The translations under genes and the position numbers were made by a program. A stretch of 20,049 nt of DNA from Polaromonas sp. (GTDB taxonomy: Bacteria; Pseudomonadota; Gammaproteobacteria; Burkholderiales; Burkholderiaceae_C): assembly GCA_014376885.1 (NCBI GenBank), contig JACMQR010000064.1:1-20049 (forward strand), written 5' to 3'. Position 1 is the first letter of the stretch; every line of letters starts with the position of its first letter. Positions 1-7,744 of this stretch are shown here, piece after piece. Under the pieces are notes generated by a model. The model was not told where the DNA came from and made no database searches. It saw only the letters and a program-made list of their open reading frames with translations.

Positions 1-1667
1 AAATCCGCCAAGCGCGAGCGCTCGCCTCGCGCCAGGGTGATGTGTCCTCCGTGCGGCCAGCCCTTGAAGCGGTCCACAGCAAATGTCATGCCTGAAGAAC
101 CTTCGGTCAGATATGGCGTGTCAATTTGTGCCAAGTTTCCCATGCAGACAATTTTGGTGCCGGGGCCAGCGCGGGTGATCAGCGTTTTCATCTGTTTTGG
201 CGTGAGATTCTGGGCTTCATCGATGATGACGTACTTGTTTAAAAACGTCCTGCCTCGCATGAAGTTCATGCTTTTGACCTTGATTCTCGACCGGATCAAC
301 TCGTTGGTTGCAGCGCGACCCCATTCGCCCGAGCCGCCATCCGTTTTGCCCAGCACTTCAAGGTTGTCATCCAGTGCGCCCATCCATGGCCCCATCTTTT
401 CTTCTTCGGTTCCTGGCAGAAAGCCAATGTCTTCTCCAACCGACACGGTGGCGCGGGTCATGATGATTTCAGTGTAGCGGCGGTCATCAAGCACCTGAGT
501 CAGGCCACTGGCCAAGGCCATCAAGGTTTTTCCGGTGCCTGCAGTGCCAGCCAATGTGACAAAGTCAACCTCTGGGTCCATCAACAAATTCATGGCAAAG
601 TTTTGCTCGCGGTTGCGCATCGTCACACCCCAGATCGAATTTTTCAGGTGGGTGTAGTCCTTCAGCGTCTTCAAAACTGCTGTTTTTGCTTGAATTTCAG
701 TGACACGTGCGTAAAGTGACGGCTCCCCTGGAGATTCAAAAAACACGAACTGGTTGATCAGCAGGCTGGACACAATCGGGCCGGTAATGCGGTAAAACGT
801 ATAAATGCCTTGCTGCCAGCTTTCAATCGTTTTGCTCTGGCGTGTCCAGAAATCTAGCGGCAATGCCAGCGAACCCGAATACAGCAGGTCCCCGTCTTCC
901 AGCACTTTGTCGTTCTGGTAGTCGTCAGTGGCTAGGCCTAGCGCACGTGCCTTGACACGCATATTGATATCCTTGGACACCAAGACTACCTCGCGCGGCG
1001 CGTTCTCCTTACGAAGTGCCTCGACGACGCCAAGGATCTGGTTGTCTGCTTTGCCTTGGGGCAGGCTAGTTGGCAGGCTGTAGTCAAGCACCTTGGTTTG
1101 AAAAAACAAAGAACCACCCGATTCACGGTGGCCGGTCGTGTTGAGTTTCAGGCCCAAGGCAATGTCTGCACCACTTGCGCCTGCTAGCGCGTCCAGCGAA
1201 CGGCTGGTTTGACGGGCGTTACGAGCCACTTCAGTCATTCCTTTTTTATGGCCATCCAGCTCTTCCAGCACGATCATCGGCAGAAAAATGTCGTGCTCTT
1301 CAAAACGAAATAAGCACATCGGATCGTGCATGAGGACATTGGTGTCAAGAACAAACAGTTTGGTGGGCCCGGACGATTTGGTTTTTTTGGGTCTGAACGC
1401 TGTCTTTATTTCCATAACGCTCTCTTTTGGAGAGCTGGCCACCATCGGCGCTATTGCGACCAATATATTTTCATCGGCGCGTGCATCGGATTGGTCGCGA
1501 TTTTTGGACGACCGTCCTGCTTTAGGTTTGACGACAACCGCCTGAGAGAGGGATTCACTGATCTTGGCTGTCTTGCGCGGAGTTTTCGGCAGTGTGTGCG
1601 CCGGCGCGTCGAGCTCCGCAGGTGAGAGTAGTGCGGCGCGTTTGGTGGGAGCGGGAGGCAGAGGCAT
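1..1667 (-). CDS. PhoH family protein, PIN domain fused to PhoH ATPase (PhoH2 type), 3' end outside window
   Basis: Predicted RNA-acting ATPase/helicase with an attached PIN-type ribonuclease domain; PhoH2 proteins of this layout are known to unwind and cleave RNA. The reading frame runs from ATG at 1667 leftward to the window edge, giving 555 complete residues. Residues 1-100 are a basic Ala/Pro/Lys-rich extension with no recognised fold. The PIN domain (about 103-250) starts with KLFVLDTNVLMHDP (Asp108) and has later acidic motifs VLEELDG and VSKDINMRVKARALG. The PhoH ATPase follows, with Walker A GTAGTGKT (Lys380) and Walker B VIIDEAQN (Asp483, Glu484). The last visible residues, RGERSRLADF, are typical of the family C-terminus, so only a few codons are probably missing. 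A second possible start is ATG at 1415 (residue 85), just before the PIN domain. Codons are noticeably more A/T-rich than in the hom-clpB block. Confidence 0.93.
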   Translation of the reverse strand, partial: MPLPPAPTKRAALLSPAELDAPAHTLPKTPRKTAKISESLSQAVVVKPKAGRSSKNRDQSDARADENILVAIAPMVASSPKESVMEIKTAFRPKKTKSSGPTKLFVLDTNVLMHDPMCLFRFEEHDIFLPMIVLEELDGHKKGMTEVARNARQTSRSLDALAGASGADIALGLKLNTTGHRESGGSLFFQTKVLDYSLPTSLPQGKADNQILGVVEALRKENAPREVVLVSKDINMRVKARALGLATDDYQNDKVLEDGDLLYSGSLALPLDFWTRQSKTIESWQQGIYTFYRITGPIVSSLLINQFVFFESPGEPSLYARVTEIQAKTAVLKTLKDYTHLKNSIWGVTMRNREQNFAMNLLMDPEVDFVTLAGTAGTGKTLMALASGLTQVLDDRRYTEIIMTRATVSVGEDIGFLPGTEEEKMGPWMGALDDNLEVLGKTDGGSGEWGRAATNELIRSRIKVKSMNFMRGRTFLNKYVIIDEAQNLTPKQMKTLITRAGPGTKIVCMGNLAQIDTPYLTEGSSGMTFAVDRFKGWPHGGHITLARGERSRLAD

Positions 1668-1702
1668 AGTGCTGGAGATTTCCTAAATAGCGTTTCAGAA
1701 AT

Positions 1703-1736
1703 AAAAAAGCCGCCTCGGGGCCGGGCGGCTTTTTTT
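1703..1736 (-). terminator. Strong intrinsic terminator, near-symmetric, between the peroxiredoxin gene and phoH
   Basis: GCCGCC (1709-1714) pairs with GGCGGC (1724-1729) across a 9-nt loop. Six A residues precede the left arm and seven T residues follow the right arm, so the hairpin has a U-tract in either direction. On the minus strand it lies 78 nt after the peroxiredoxin stop and only 36 nt before the phoH start codon. Its likely role is ending the peroxiredoxin transcript, but its position also places it inside or at the edge of any phoH leader. Confidence 0.88.
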
Positions 1737-1813
1737 GAGCATGGTCACTGGTATCGATTGCATCGCTTCATTATGCACAACCCAAAAGAAATCTCCGCTG
1801 GGCAGCACTGGTT

Positions 1814-2290
1814 TCAGGTTTCTTTCTTAAGGCCTTTAACGGCTTTGAGCACTTCCTCCACATGACCGGGAACCTTCAAACCGCGCCATTCTTCTTTCAG
1901 CAACCCGTCAGGACCCACCAAAAAAGTGCTGCGTTCAATGCCCTTGACTTTTTTACCGTACATGATTTTGTTTTTGACAACGCCAAACATGTGACACATT
2001 TTTTCTTCAGTGTCGGCAATCAATTCAAACGGAAGCTCAAGCTTGGACTTGAATTCATCATGCGACCGCATGTTGTCCCGCGAAACACCAAAGACTGTTG
2101 CGCCTGCCTTGATAAAATCCTTGTGGTGATCGCGAAACTGCATGGCTTCTGTGGTGCAGCCCGGAGTGTTATCTTTGGGGTAGAAAAACAGCACGACCAC
2201 TTTGCCGAGATGCGTTTGGTTGGAAACTTTGAGGCCGCCGGTCGCGAGCGCTTCAAATTCAGGAAGAGGTTTATTGACGACAACAGCCAT
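1814..2290 (-). CDS. bcp: Peroxiredoxin, Bcp/PrxQ type
   Basis: Thiol peroxidase that reduces hydroperoxides in the cytoplasm, normally recharged by thioredoxin. The 158-aa product matches the Bcp/PrxQ length and carries the peroxidatic site NTPGCTTEAM with Cys45. In two-Cys members such as E. coli Bcp the resolving Cys is five residues later; here that position is Met50. The only other Cys is Cys99 (KMCHMFGV), a position where E. coli Bcp also has one. I chose ATG at 2290 because the following MAVVVNKPLPEFEA is the usual family N-terminus; a frame open up to 2419 would add 43 residues unlike the family. The Shine-Dalgarno sequence is weak. A 129-nt gap separates it from the Mth938 gene upstream, enough for its own promoter, though I see no convincing one. 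The 1703-1736 terminator follows. Confidence 0.95.
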   Translation of the reverse strand: MAVVVNKPLPEFEALATGGLKVSNQTHLGKVVVLFFYPKDNTPGCTTEAMQFRDHHKDFIKAGATVFGVSRDNMRSHDEFKSKLELPFELIADTEEKMCHMFGVVKNKIMYGKKVKGIERSTFLVGPDGLLKEEWRGLKVPGHVEEVLKAVKGLKKET

Positions 2291-2419
2291 ACTTGAGGAA
2301 CCCTGACGAAAATAGTTGTAATTAGCCGCGGCCTTTGCCAGTGAAGCCGAAAAAGTGTCGCTGGGTGCGGTGCCAAATGCAACCCTATATTTTAGCCTGA
2401 AAGACGCTGCCTGCAGCAC

Positions 2420-2812
2420 TCAGGCAGCATCCGGCTCAATCAGCAAAGCTGCGACGACATGGCGGCCTTCGCCGGCCAAAATGTTGTAGGTCCGGCAGGC
2501 GGCCAGGGTGTCCATGGTTTCAATGCCGATTCGGGCAGCCATCAAATGGCGAAGCAGCAGCGCAGGCGCGAACCGCAGGCGGGTACCACTGCCGAAGATG
2601 ACGAGCTCTGGTTTGAGATTTGCTAACAGCTCAAAATGCTCTGCTGTGAGGTCTTCAAAGCGGGACCCCTGCCAAGCAAACTTCTCGCCACGCGACCCGA
2701 TGACAACGCTGTAGTCGATTTTTTCGGCAACGCCGTTGTTGCCAAGGCCGACCCACCCGGCACCGTAGGCCAAGATGGATTGAACTTCGAGGCGGTCGGG
2801 CTGGAGTTTCAT
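2420..2812 (-). CDS. Mth938-domain (DUF498) protein
   Basis: Small 130-aa protein of the Mth938 / NDUFAF3-like fold. The molecular role is not settled in bacteria; the eukaryotic relative NDUFAF3 helps assemble respiratory complex I. Family features visible are an N-terminal segment with GAGWVGLG, a central motif LVIFGSGTRLRF (about residues 70-81) and ETMDTLAACRTYNILAGEGRHVVAALL near the C-terminus, given here as separate recognisable pieces ETMDTLAACRTYN and EGRHVVAALL. It covers essentially the whole domain. It is the first gene of the leftward group and is divergent from alaA across a 196-nt gap. The start at 2812 gives the expected N-terminus; the ribosome-binding site is poor. The link to the peroxiredoxin downstream is positional only. 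Confidence 0.9.
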   Translation of the reverse strand: MKLQPDRLEVQSILAYGAGWVGLGNNGVAEKIDYSVVIGSRGEKFAWQGSRFEDLTAEHFELLANLKPELVIFGSGTRLRFAPALLLRHLMAARIGIETMDTLAACRTYNILAGEGRHVVAALLIEPDAA

Positions 2813-2869
2813 GCGGCACTCATGGTTTTGGACTGACTCGGACTGCCTTTAAGCAGCAGCATCAGCCAG

Positions 2870-2899
2870 TTGATTACGGGCTGATGCCAGTAGTTTATG
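2870..2899 (+). promoter_or_regulatory. Weak candidate promoter in the divergent alaA / Mth938 intergenic region
   Basis: TTGATT (2870-2875) and TTTATG (2894-2899) are separated by 18 nt, a loose match to a housekeeping promoter reading toward alaA, about 105 nt before its start codon. The region 2813-3008 must hold promoters in both directions because the flanking genes diverge, but no hexamer pair is close to consensus. Confidence 0.22.
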
Positions 2900-3008
2900 T
2901 GGTCAAATTATAGGTTCCGCTTTAGCCTGCCATATCTGCAGCGGTGCTTGGCCTTGAACCCGTCACCAAGCCGAAGCGGCCCCACCCAACATGACCCCGG
3001 AAAGCGAC

Positions 3009-4232
3009 ATGAAACCGATTACCAAGTCTGCCAAGCTGGCCAACGTGCTCTACGACATTCGTGGGCCGATCATGGATGCGGCCAAGCAGATGGAAGAGGA
3101 AGGCCAAAAGCTTATCAAGCTCAATTTGGGCAACCTGGCGGTGTTCGGCTTCGACGCGCCCGAGGAAGTCCAGCAAGACATGATCCGTAATTTGCCCGCG
3201 TCGGCGGGTTATTCGGACAGCAAGGGCATTTTTGCGGCGCGCAAGGCGGTGATGCACGAGACGCAAAAGCAGGGCATCAAAGGCGTGATGCTCGACGACA
3301 TCTACCTGGGCAATGGCGCCAGCGAACTGATTTCCATGGCCACCAATGCGCTGCTCGACAACGGCGACGAGTTGCTGCTGCCGTCGCCCGATTACCCGCT
3401 GTGGACCGCATCGGTCAGTCTGGCCGGCGGCACGCCGGTGCATTACCTGTGCGATGAAGCCAATGGCTGGATGCCCAGCCTTGATGACATCCGCGCCAGG
3501 ATCACGCCCCGGACCAAGGGCATCGTTGTCATCAACCCGAACAACCCGACCGGCGCGCTGTATTCGGATGCGCTGCTGAAAAGCATTGTCGAGATTGCCC
3601 GCGAACACAACCTGGTGATTCTGGCTGACGAGGTGTATGACAAGGTGCTGTACGACGGCGCCCGGCATACGGCGCTGGCCAGCTTGTCCACCGATGTGCT
3701 GACGCTGACCTTCAATTCGCTGTCCAAGAGCTACCGCTCCTGCGGCTACCGGGCGGGCTGGCTGGTGGTGTCGGGCCCCAAGAAAAGGGCGCAGGACTAC
3801 ATCGAGGGCCTGAACATGCTGGCCAACATGAAGCTGTGCTCCAACGTGCCGGGCCAGTGGGCGATTCAGACGGCCCTGGGCGGCTACCAGAGCATCAACG
3901 ACCTGACCGGCCCGGGCGGGCGGTTGCGGCGCCAGCGCGACCTGGCGTATGAGCTGATCACCGCCATTCCGGGCGTCAGTTGTGTCAAGCCGAGCGCCGC
4001 GCTGTACATGTTTCCCCGGCTCGACCCGGAGGTCTATCCGATCACCGACGACCGGCAGTTCTTCCTTGAGCTGCTCAGGGAAACCAAGGTCATGCTGGTG
4101 CAGGGCACCGGCTTTAACTGGGCCGCACCCGACCATTTCCGCATTGTCTTTTTGCCGCATGAAGAAGACCTGCGCGAAGCCATTGGCCGCATTGCCCTGT
4201 TTCTTGAAAAATACCGCAACAAGCTGATTTGA
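3009..4232 (+). CDS. alaA: Alanine aminotransferase, AlaA/AlaT type
   Basis: PLP-dependent fold-type I aminotransferase that makes alanine from pyruvate with glutamate as amino donor. The 407-aa protein resembles E. coli AlaA (405 aa) along its whole length: YDIRGP near the N-terminus, DYPLWTA, the cofactor-site motif NPNNPTGA, ADEVYDK, and the Schiff-base lysine in SLSKSYR (Lys240), followed by YRAGW. The C-terminal part has ALYMFPRLD and DHFRIVFLP. I chose ATG at 3009 because GGAAAG lies just upstream and the product then begins like AlaA (MKPITKSAKL); an in-frame ATG at 2991 would add six residues and has no ribosome-binding site. It is first in an apparent alaA-hom-thrC operon, 86 nt ahead of hom, so it may be co-regulated with aspartate-family synthesis. 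Confidence 0.94.
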   Translation: MKPITKSAKLANVLYDIRGPIMDAAKQMEEEGQKLIKLNLGNLAVFGFDAPEEVQQDMIRNLPASAGYSDSKGIFAARKAVMHETQKQGIKGVMLDDIYLGNGASELISMATNALLDNGDELLLPSPDYPLWTASVSLAGGTPVHYLCDEANGWMPSLDDIRARITPRTKGIVVINPNNPTGALYSDALLKSIVEIAREHNLVILADEVYDKVLYDGARHTALASLSTDVLTLTFNSLSKSYRSCGYRAGWLVVSGPKKRAQDYIEGLNMLANMKLCSNVPGQWAIQTALGGYQSINDLTGPGGRLRRQRDLAYELITAIPGVSCVKPSAALYMFPRLDPEVYPITDDRQFFLELLRETKVMLVQGTGFNWAAPDHFRIVFLPHEEDLREAIGRIALFLEKYRNKLI

Positions 4233-4318
4233 GTGCGTGTGCCCGACGCTTCGTTTTCAACGGGACGGCGGCGCTTTTCGCGACATCAACGCCCAACAAC
4301 CAAACAGCAGGACCTCAG

Positions 4319-5665
4319 GTGAACCTTAAAACGACAATGAATCTAAGCCCGATCCGGGTGGGCCTTCTGGGCCTGGGAACCGTGGGCAGCGGCACCTTCA
4401 ATGTGCTCAGGCGAAATCAGGAAGAAATTCGCCGCCGCGCCGGCCGCGGCATCGAGATCACCATGGTCGCCGACCTCGACATGGCGCGGGCCCAGGCCCT
4501 GGTGGGCGAAGATGTGCAGGTTGTTGACGATGCGCGCCTGGTGGTTGCCAGCCCGGACATCGACATCGTCATCGAACTCATCGGTGGCTATGGCATTGCC
4601 AAGGCGCTGGTGCTCGAAGCCATCGAGTCGGGCAAGCATGTCGTGACGGCCAACAAGGCGCTGCTCGCCGTGCATGGCACCGAGATTTTCGCGGCGGCCC
4701 AGCGCAAGGGCGTGATGGTCGCTTTTGAAGCGGCGGTGGCCGGCGGCATCCCGATCATCAAGGCGCTGCGCGAGGGGCTGAGCGCCAACTCCATCCAGTG
4801 GATTGCCGGCATCATCAACGGCACGACCAACTTCATCCTGTCCGAAATGCGCGACAAGGGGCTGGATTTTGCGGCCGTGCTGCAGCAAGCGCAGCGGCTG
4901 GGCTATGCCGAGGCCGATCCGACATTCGACATCCAGGGCGTGGATGCGGCGCACAAGGCGACCTTGATGAGCGCCATTGCCTTTGGCATCCCGGTGCAGT
5001 TCGACAAGGCGTATGTCGAGGGCATCACCGGCCTGGCGGCGCAGGACATTCGCTATGCCGAGCAACTCGGCTACCGCATCAAGCTGCTGGGCATCACCAA
5101 GCGCGTGGCCGGCGGCATTGAGCTGCGCGTGCATCCCAGCTTGATTCCGGCCAAACGCCTGCTGGCCAATGTCGAAGGCGCGATGAACGCCGTCGTGGTG
5201 CATGGCGACGCTGTCGGCACAACGCTGTACTACGGCAAGGGTGCCGGCAGCGAGCCGACGGCCAGCGCGGTGATTGCCGACCTGGTGGACATCACCCGGC
5301 TGCACACGGCAGACCCCGGGCACCGGGTGCCGCACCTGGCTTTCCAGCCTGACGCGATGAGCGACCTGGCCATCGTGCCGATGTCCGACATCGTCACCAG
5401 CTATTACCTGCGCCTGAAGGTCGCCGACGAGGCCGGCGTGCTGGCCAGCGTCACCGGCATCTTGGCGTCGCTGGGCATCAGTATCGACGCCGTGCTGCAG
5501 CGCGAAGCCGACGAGGTGGGCGGCGAAGGCTCGACCCAGACCGACCTGGTCATCCTGACGCACGACTGTGTCGAAGCCCGGATGAACGACGCCCTGGCGC
5601 AGATGCAGGCCCTGGCCACCGTACTGGCGCCGATCACCCGCATCCGCAAGGAAGAACTCGCCTGA
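4319..5665 (+). CDS. hom: Homoserine dehydrogenase with C-terminal ACT domain
   Basis: Oxidoreductase that converts aspartate semialdehyde to homoserine with NAD(P)H, the branch point to threonine and methionine. Visible features are the nucleotide-binding motif GLLGLGTVGSGT at the N-terminus, TANKALLA, the catalytic-domain motifs GIINGTTNFIL and EADPTFDIQGVDAAHKA, and a C-terminal ACT domain starting around YYLRLKVADEAGVLASVTG, which in this family senses threonine. No aspartokinase domain is fused. I prefer GTG at 4319 (448 aa) because AGGA at 4309-4312 lies six nt upstream; ATG at 4337 (442 aa) is the alternative and lacks a clear ribosome-binding site. The stop codon shares one base with the thrC start (TGATG), so translation is probably coupled. 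Confidence 0.95.
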   Translation: MNLKTTMNLSPIRVGLLGLGTVGSGTFNVLRRNQEEIRRRAGRGIEITMVADLDMARAQALVGEDVQVVDDARLVVASPDIDIVIELIGGYGIAKALVLEAIESGKHVVTANKALLAVHGTEIFAAAQRKGVMVAFEAAVAGGIPIIKALREGLSANSIQWIAGIINGTTNFILSEMRDKGLDFAAVLQQAQRLGYAEADPTFDIQGVDAAHKATLMSAIAFGIPVQFDKAYVEGITGLAAQDIRYAEQLGYRIKLLGITKRVAGGIELRVHPSLIPAKRLLANVEGAMNAVVVHGDAVGTTLYYGKGAGSEPTASAVIADLVDITRLHTADPGHRVPHLAFQPDAMSDLAIVPMSDIVTSYYLRLKVADEAGVLASVTGILASLGISIDAVLQREADEVGGEGSTQTDLVILTHDCVEARMNDALAQMQALATVLAPITRIRKEELA

Positions 5666-7092
5666 TGCACTACCTCTCTACCCGCGCCTCCACCGGCAAT
5701 CCGCCCGAGCGCAAGCGCTTTTGCGACATCCTGCTGGAGGGCCTGGCGCCTGACGGCGGGCTTTACCTGCCCGAACACTATCCGCAGGTCAACGATGCCA
5801 TGCTCGCCAAGTGGCGCAGCCTGAGCTATGCCGAACTGGCTTTCGAGGTGCTGTCGCTGTACATCGACGACATTCCCGCCGCCGACCTGAAGGCGATATG
5901 CCTCAAGACCTACACCGAGGACGTTTTCGGCAGCCCGGAAATCGTGCCGCTGCGCCCTCTTGGCGACGGCTTGCATCTGCAGGCGCTGTCCAACGGCCCG
6001 ACGCTGGCCTTCAAGGACATGGCGATGCAGTTGCTGGGCAACCTGTTCGAGTACGAGTTGGCGCGGCGCGGCGAAGCGCTGAACATTCTGGGCGCCACCA
6101 GCGGCGACACCGGCAGCGCGGCCGAATACGCCATGCGCGGCAAGCAGGGCGTGCGCGTTTTCATGCTTTCGCCCAACGGCCGCATGAGCCCGTTCCAGCA
6201 GGCGCAGATGTTCAGCCTGCAGGACGAGAACATCCACAACATCGTGATCGACGGCGTGTTCGACGACTGCCAGGACATCGTCAAGGCGGTGTCCAACGAC
6301 CTGGCGTTCAAGCGCCGGTACCGGATCGGCACGGTCAACTCGATCAACTGGGCGCGCCTGATGGCGCAGGTGGTGTACTACTTCGCCGGCTACTTTCAAG
6401 CCACCCGGACGAGCGAAGAAAAAGTCAGCTTCACCGTGCCATCAGGCAATTTCGGCAATGTCTGCGCCGGCCATGTGGCGCGCATGATGGGCCTGCCGAT
6501 CGACCGGCTGGTGGTGGCGACCAACGAGAACGATGTGCTCGACGAGTTCTTTCGCACCGGCGTTTACCGGGTGCGCCAAAGCGCCGACACGCATGAAACC
6601 TCCAGCCCGTCGATGGACATCTCCAAGGCGTCGAACTTCGAGCGCTTCGTGTTCGACCTGCTGGGGCGGGACGGCGGCAAGACGCGCGCGCTGTTCCATG
6701 ACCAGATTTCCAGCCAGGGCTGTTTCGAACTGGCCAGCGACCCGGCGTTCACCATGGCGGCCAGCCGCTTTGGCTTTGCCAGCGGCAAGAGCACCCACGC
6801 CGACCGGCTGGCAACGATTCGCGACACCTGGGCGCGCTTTGGCGCAATGGTCGACACCCACACGGCCGATGGCGTGAAGGTGGCGCGCGAGCAGATGCAG
6901 GCCGGCGTGCCGATGATCGTGCTGGAAACCGCCCTGCCGATCAAGTTCGCGGCGACGATCGAGGAGGCGCTGGGCAGGTCGCCGATGCGGCCCGCCGGAT
7001 TCGAGGGCATCGAGGCCTTGCCCAAGCGGTTTGCGCGGCTGCCGGCCGATGCGGCCTCGATTCAGCGCTACATCATGCAAAATGTGGACTAA
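5665..7092 (+). CDS. thrC: Threonine synthase
   Basis: PLP enzyme of fold type II that converts O-phosphohomoserine to threonine, the last step of the pathway fed by hom. The 475-aa protein starts MHYLSTRAS, has APDGGLYLP near the N-terminus as in ThrC, the cofactor lysine in LAFKDMAMQ (Lys117), the phosphate-binding segment GATSGDTGSAA and the downstream motif VPSGNFGN. It is longer than E. coli ThrC (428 aa), which I believe is usual for the betaproteobacterial form. The ATG overlaps the hom stop by one base. No homoserine kinase gene is present in this window, so phosphohomoserine must be supplied from elsewhere. Confidence 0.96.
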   Translation: MHYLSTRASTGNPPERKRFCDILLEGLAPDGGLYLPEHYPQVNDAMLAKWRSLSYAELAFEVLSLYIDDIPAADLKAICLKTYTEDVFGSPEIVPLRPLGDGLHLQALSNGPTLAFKDMAMQLLGNLFEYELARRGEALNILGATSGDTGSAAEYAMRGKQGVRVFMLSPNGRMSPFQQAQMFSLQDENIHNIVIDGVFDDCQDIVKAVSNDLAFKRRYRIGTVNSINWARLMAQVVYYFAGYFQATRTSEEKVSFTVPSGNFGNVCAGHVARMMGLPIDRLVVATNENDVLDEFFRTGVYRVRQSADTHETSSPSMDISKASNFERFVFDLLGRDGGKTRALFHDQISSQGCFELASDPAFTMAASRFGFASGKSTHADRLATIRDTWARFGAMVDTHTADGVKVAREQMQAGVPMIVLETALPIKFAATIEEALGRSPMRPAGFEGIEALPKRFARLPADAASIQRYIMQNVD

Positions 7093-7127
7093 ATCGGTGC
7101 TTTGTGCTTGCTGCACAGGCATGGGCA

Positions 7128-7144
7128 GCTATTTATTGAATAGC
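7128..7144. repeat. Short palindrome GCTATT/AATAGC, copy 1
   Basis: GCTATT (7128-7133) and AATAGC (7139-7144) form a perfect 6-bp dyad with a 5-nt centre in the 69-nt gap between thrC and mobB, just before the mobB ribosome-binding site. The same core occurs at 12513-12551 and 18387-18407. It is too short and A/T-rich for a good terminator. Confidence 0.6.
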
Positions 7145-7161
7145 AAAAATAGGCGGAAGCA

Positions 7162-7704
7162 ATGGGCATGAAGGTGGTGGGTTTCGCCGGCTATTCCGGA
7201 TCGGGCAAAACCACGCTGGTCGAAAAGCTGATTCCGGCGCTCAAGCAGCGCGGCCTGCGGGTGTCGGTGGTCAAGCATGCGCACCACAAATTCGACATCG
7301 ACCATCCCGGCAAAGACACGTTCCGGCACCGGGGAGCAGGCGCGTTCGAGGTCGTGGTGGCGTCGCAAAACCGCCTGGCGCTGATGCGCGAGTTCGAGCA
7401 GCCGTCCGAGCTGACGGTGCACCAGCTAATTGCCGAGCTGCATGGCGGGGTGGACTGGGTGCTGGTTGAGGGGTTCAAGCGCAGCGACGTGCCGAAAATC
7501 GAAATCTGGCGCGCCGCCTCCGGCAAGCCCAACCGCTACCCGGACGATGATCTCGTGGTGGCCATCGCCACCGACTCCCCCGGCCAGCTGCCGGTGGCAA
7601 CCCTGCGCCCGGTGCTGGATTTGAACGACGCCGACGCCGTGGCCGATTTCCTGGTGAACAATCAGCAGCGCTTTTGCTATTCGTTTGAAAACCGGTTCGG
7701 CTGA
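7162..7704 (+). CDS. mobB: Molybdopterin-guanine dinucleotide biosynthesis adapter MobB
   Basis: P-loop GTP-binding protein that assists MobA in attaching GMP to molybdopterin to form MGD. Residues 3-20 hold VVGFAGYSGSGKTTL with the Walker A lysine; KHAHHKFDID and LVEGFKRSDVPKIEIWR are characteristic of MobB. The product is 180 aa, slightly longer than the usual 165-175. The start at 7162 follows AGGCGG by five nt; ATG at 7168 is a second in-frame choice two codons in. It opens a plus-strand molybdenum-cofactor group with moeA, moaD and moaE. It lies 69 nt after thrC, so it may be read through from the threonine operon or have its own promoter; none is obvious. Confidence 0.93.
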   Translation: MGMKVVGFAGYSGSGKTTLVEKLIPALKQRGLRVSVVKHAHHKFDIDHPGKDTFRHRGAGAFEVVVASQNRLALMREFEQPSELTVHQLIAELHGGVDWVLVEGFKRSDVPKIEIWRAASGKPNRYPDDDLVVAIATDSPGQLPVATLRPVLDLNDADAVADFLVNNQQRFCYSFENRFG

Positions 7705-7744
7705 GCCGCCTTCAAGCTGTTTTCACCTGTTCAGATCTTTTGCC

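Noticed and set aside
37..477. 146-codon plus-strand frame at the left end
   Set aside because: It lies opposite the PhoH ATPase domain with Walker motifs on the minus strand.
2922..4160. 412-codon minus-strand frame opposite alaA
   Set aside because: It mirrors a well-recognised aminotransferase and its translation is rich in His, Arg, Gln and Gly without any motif, typical of antisense frames in high-G+C DNA.
4233..4318. Possible threonine attenuator leader before hom
   Set aside because: No Thr/Ile-rich leader peptide and no terminator hairpin could be found in the 86-nt gap.
4343..5563. 406-codon minus-strand frame opposite hom
   Set aside because: Antisense shadow of homoserine dehydrogenase; no domain signature or ribosome-binding site.
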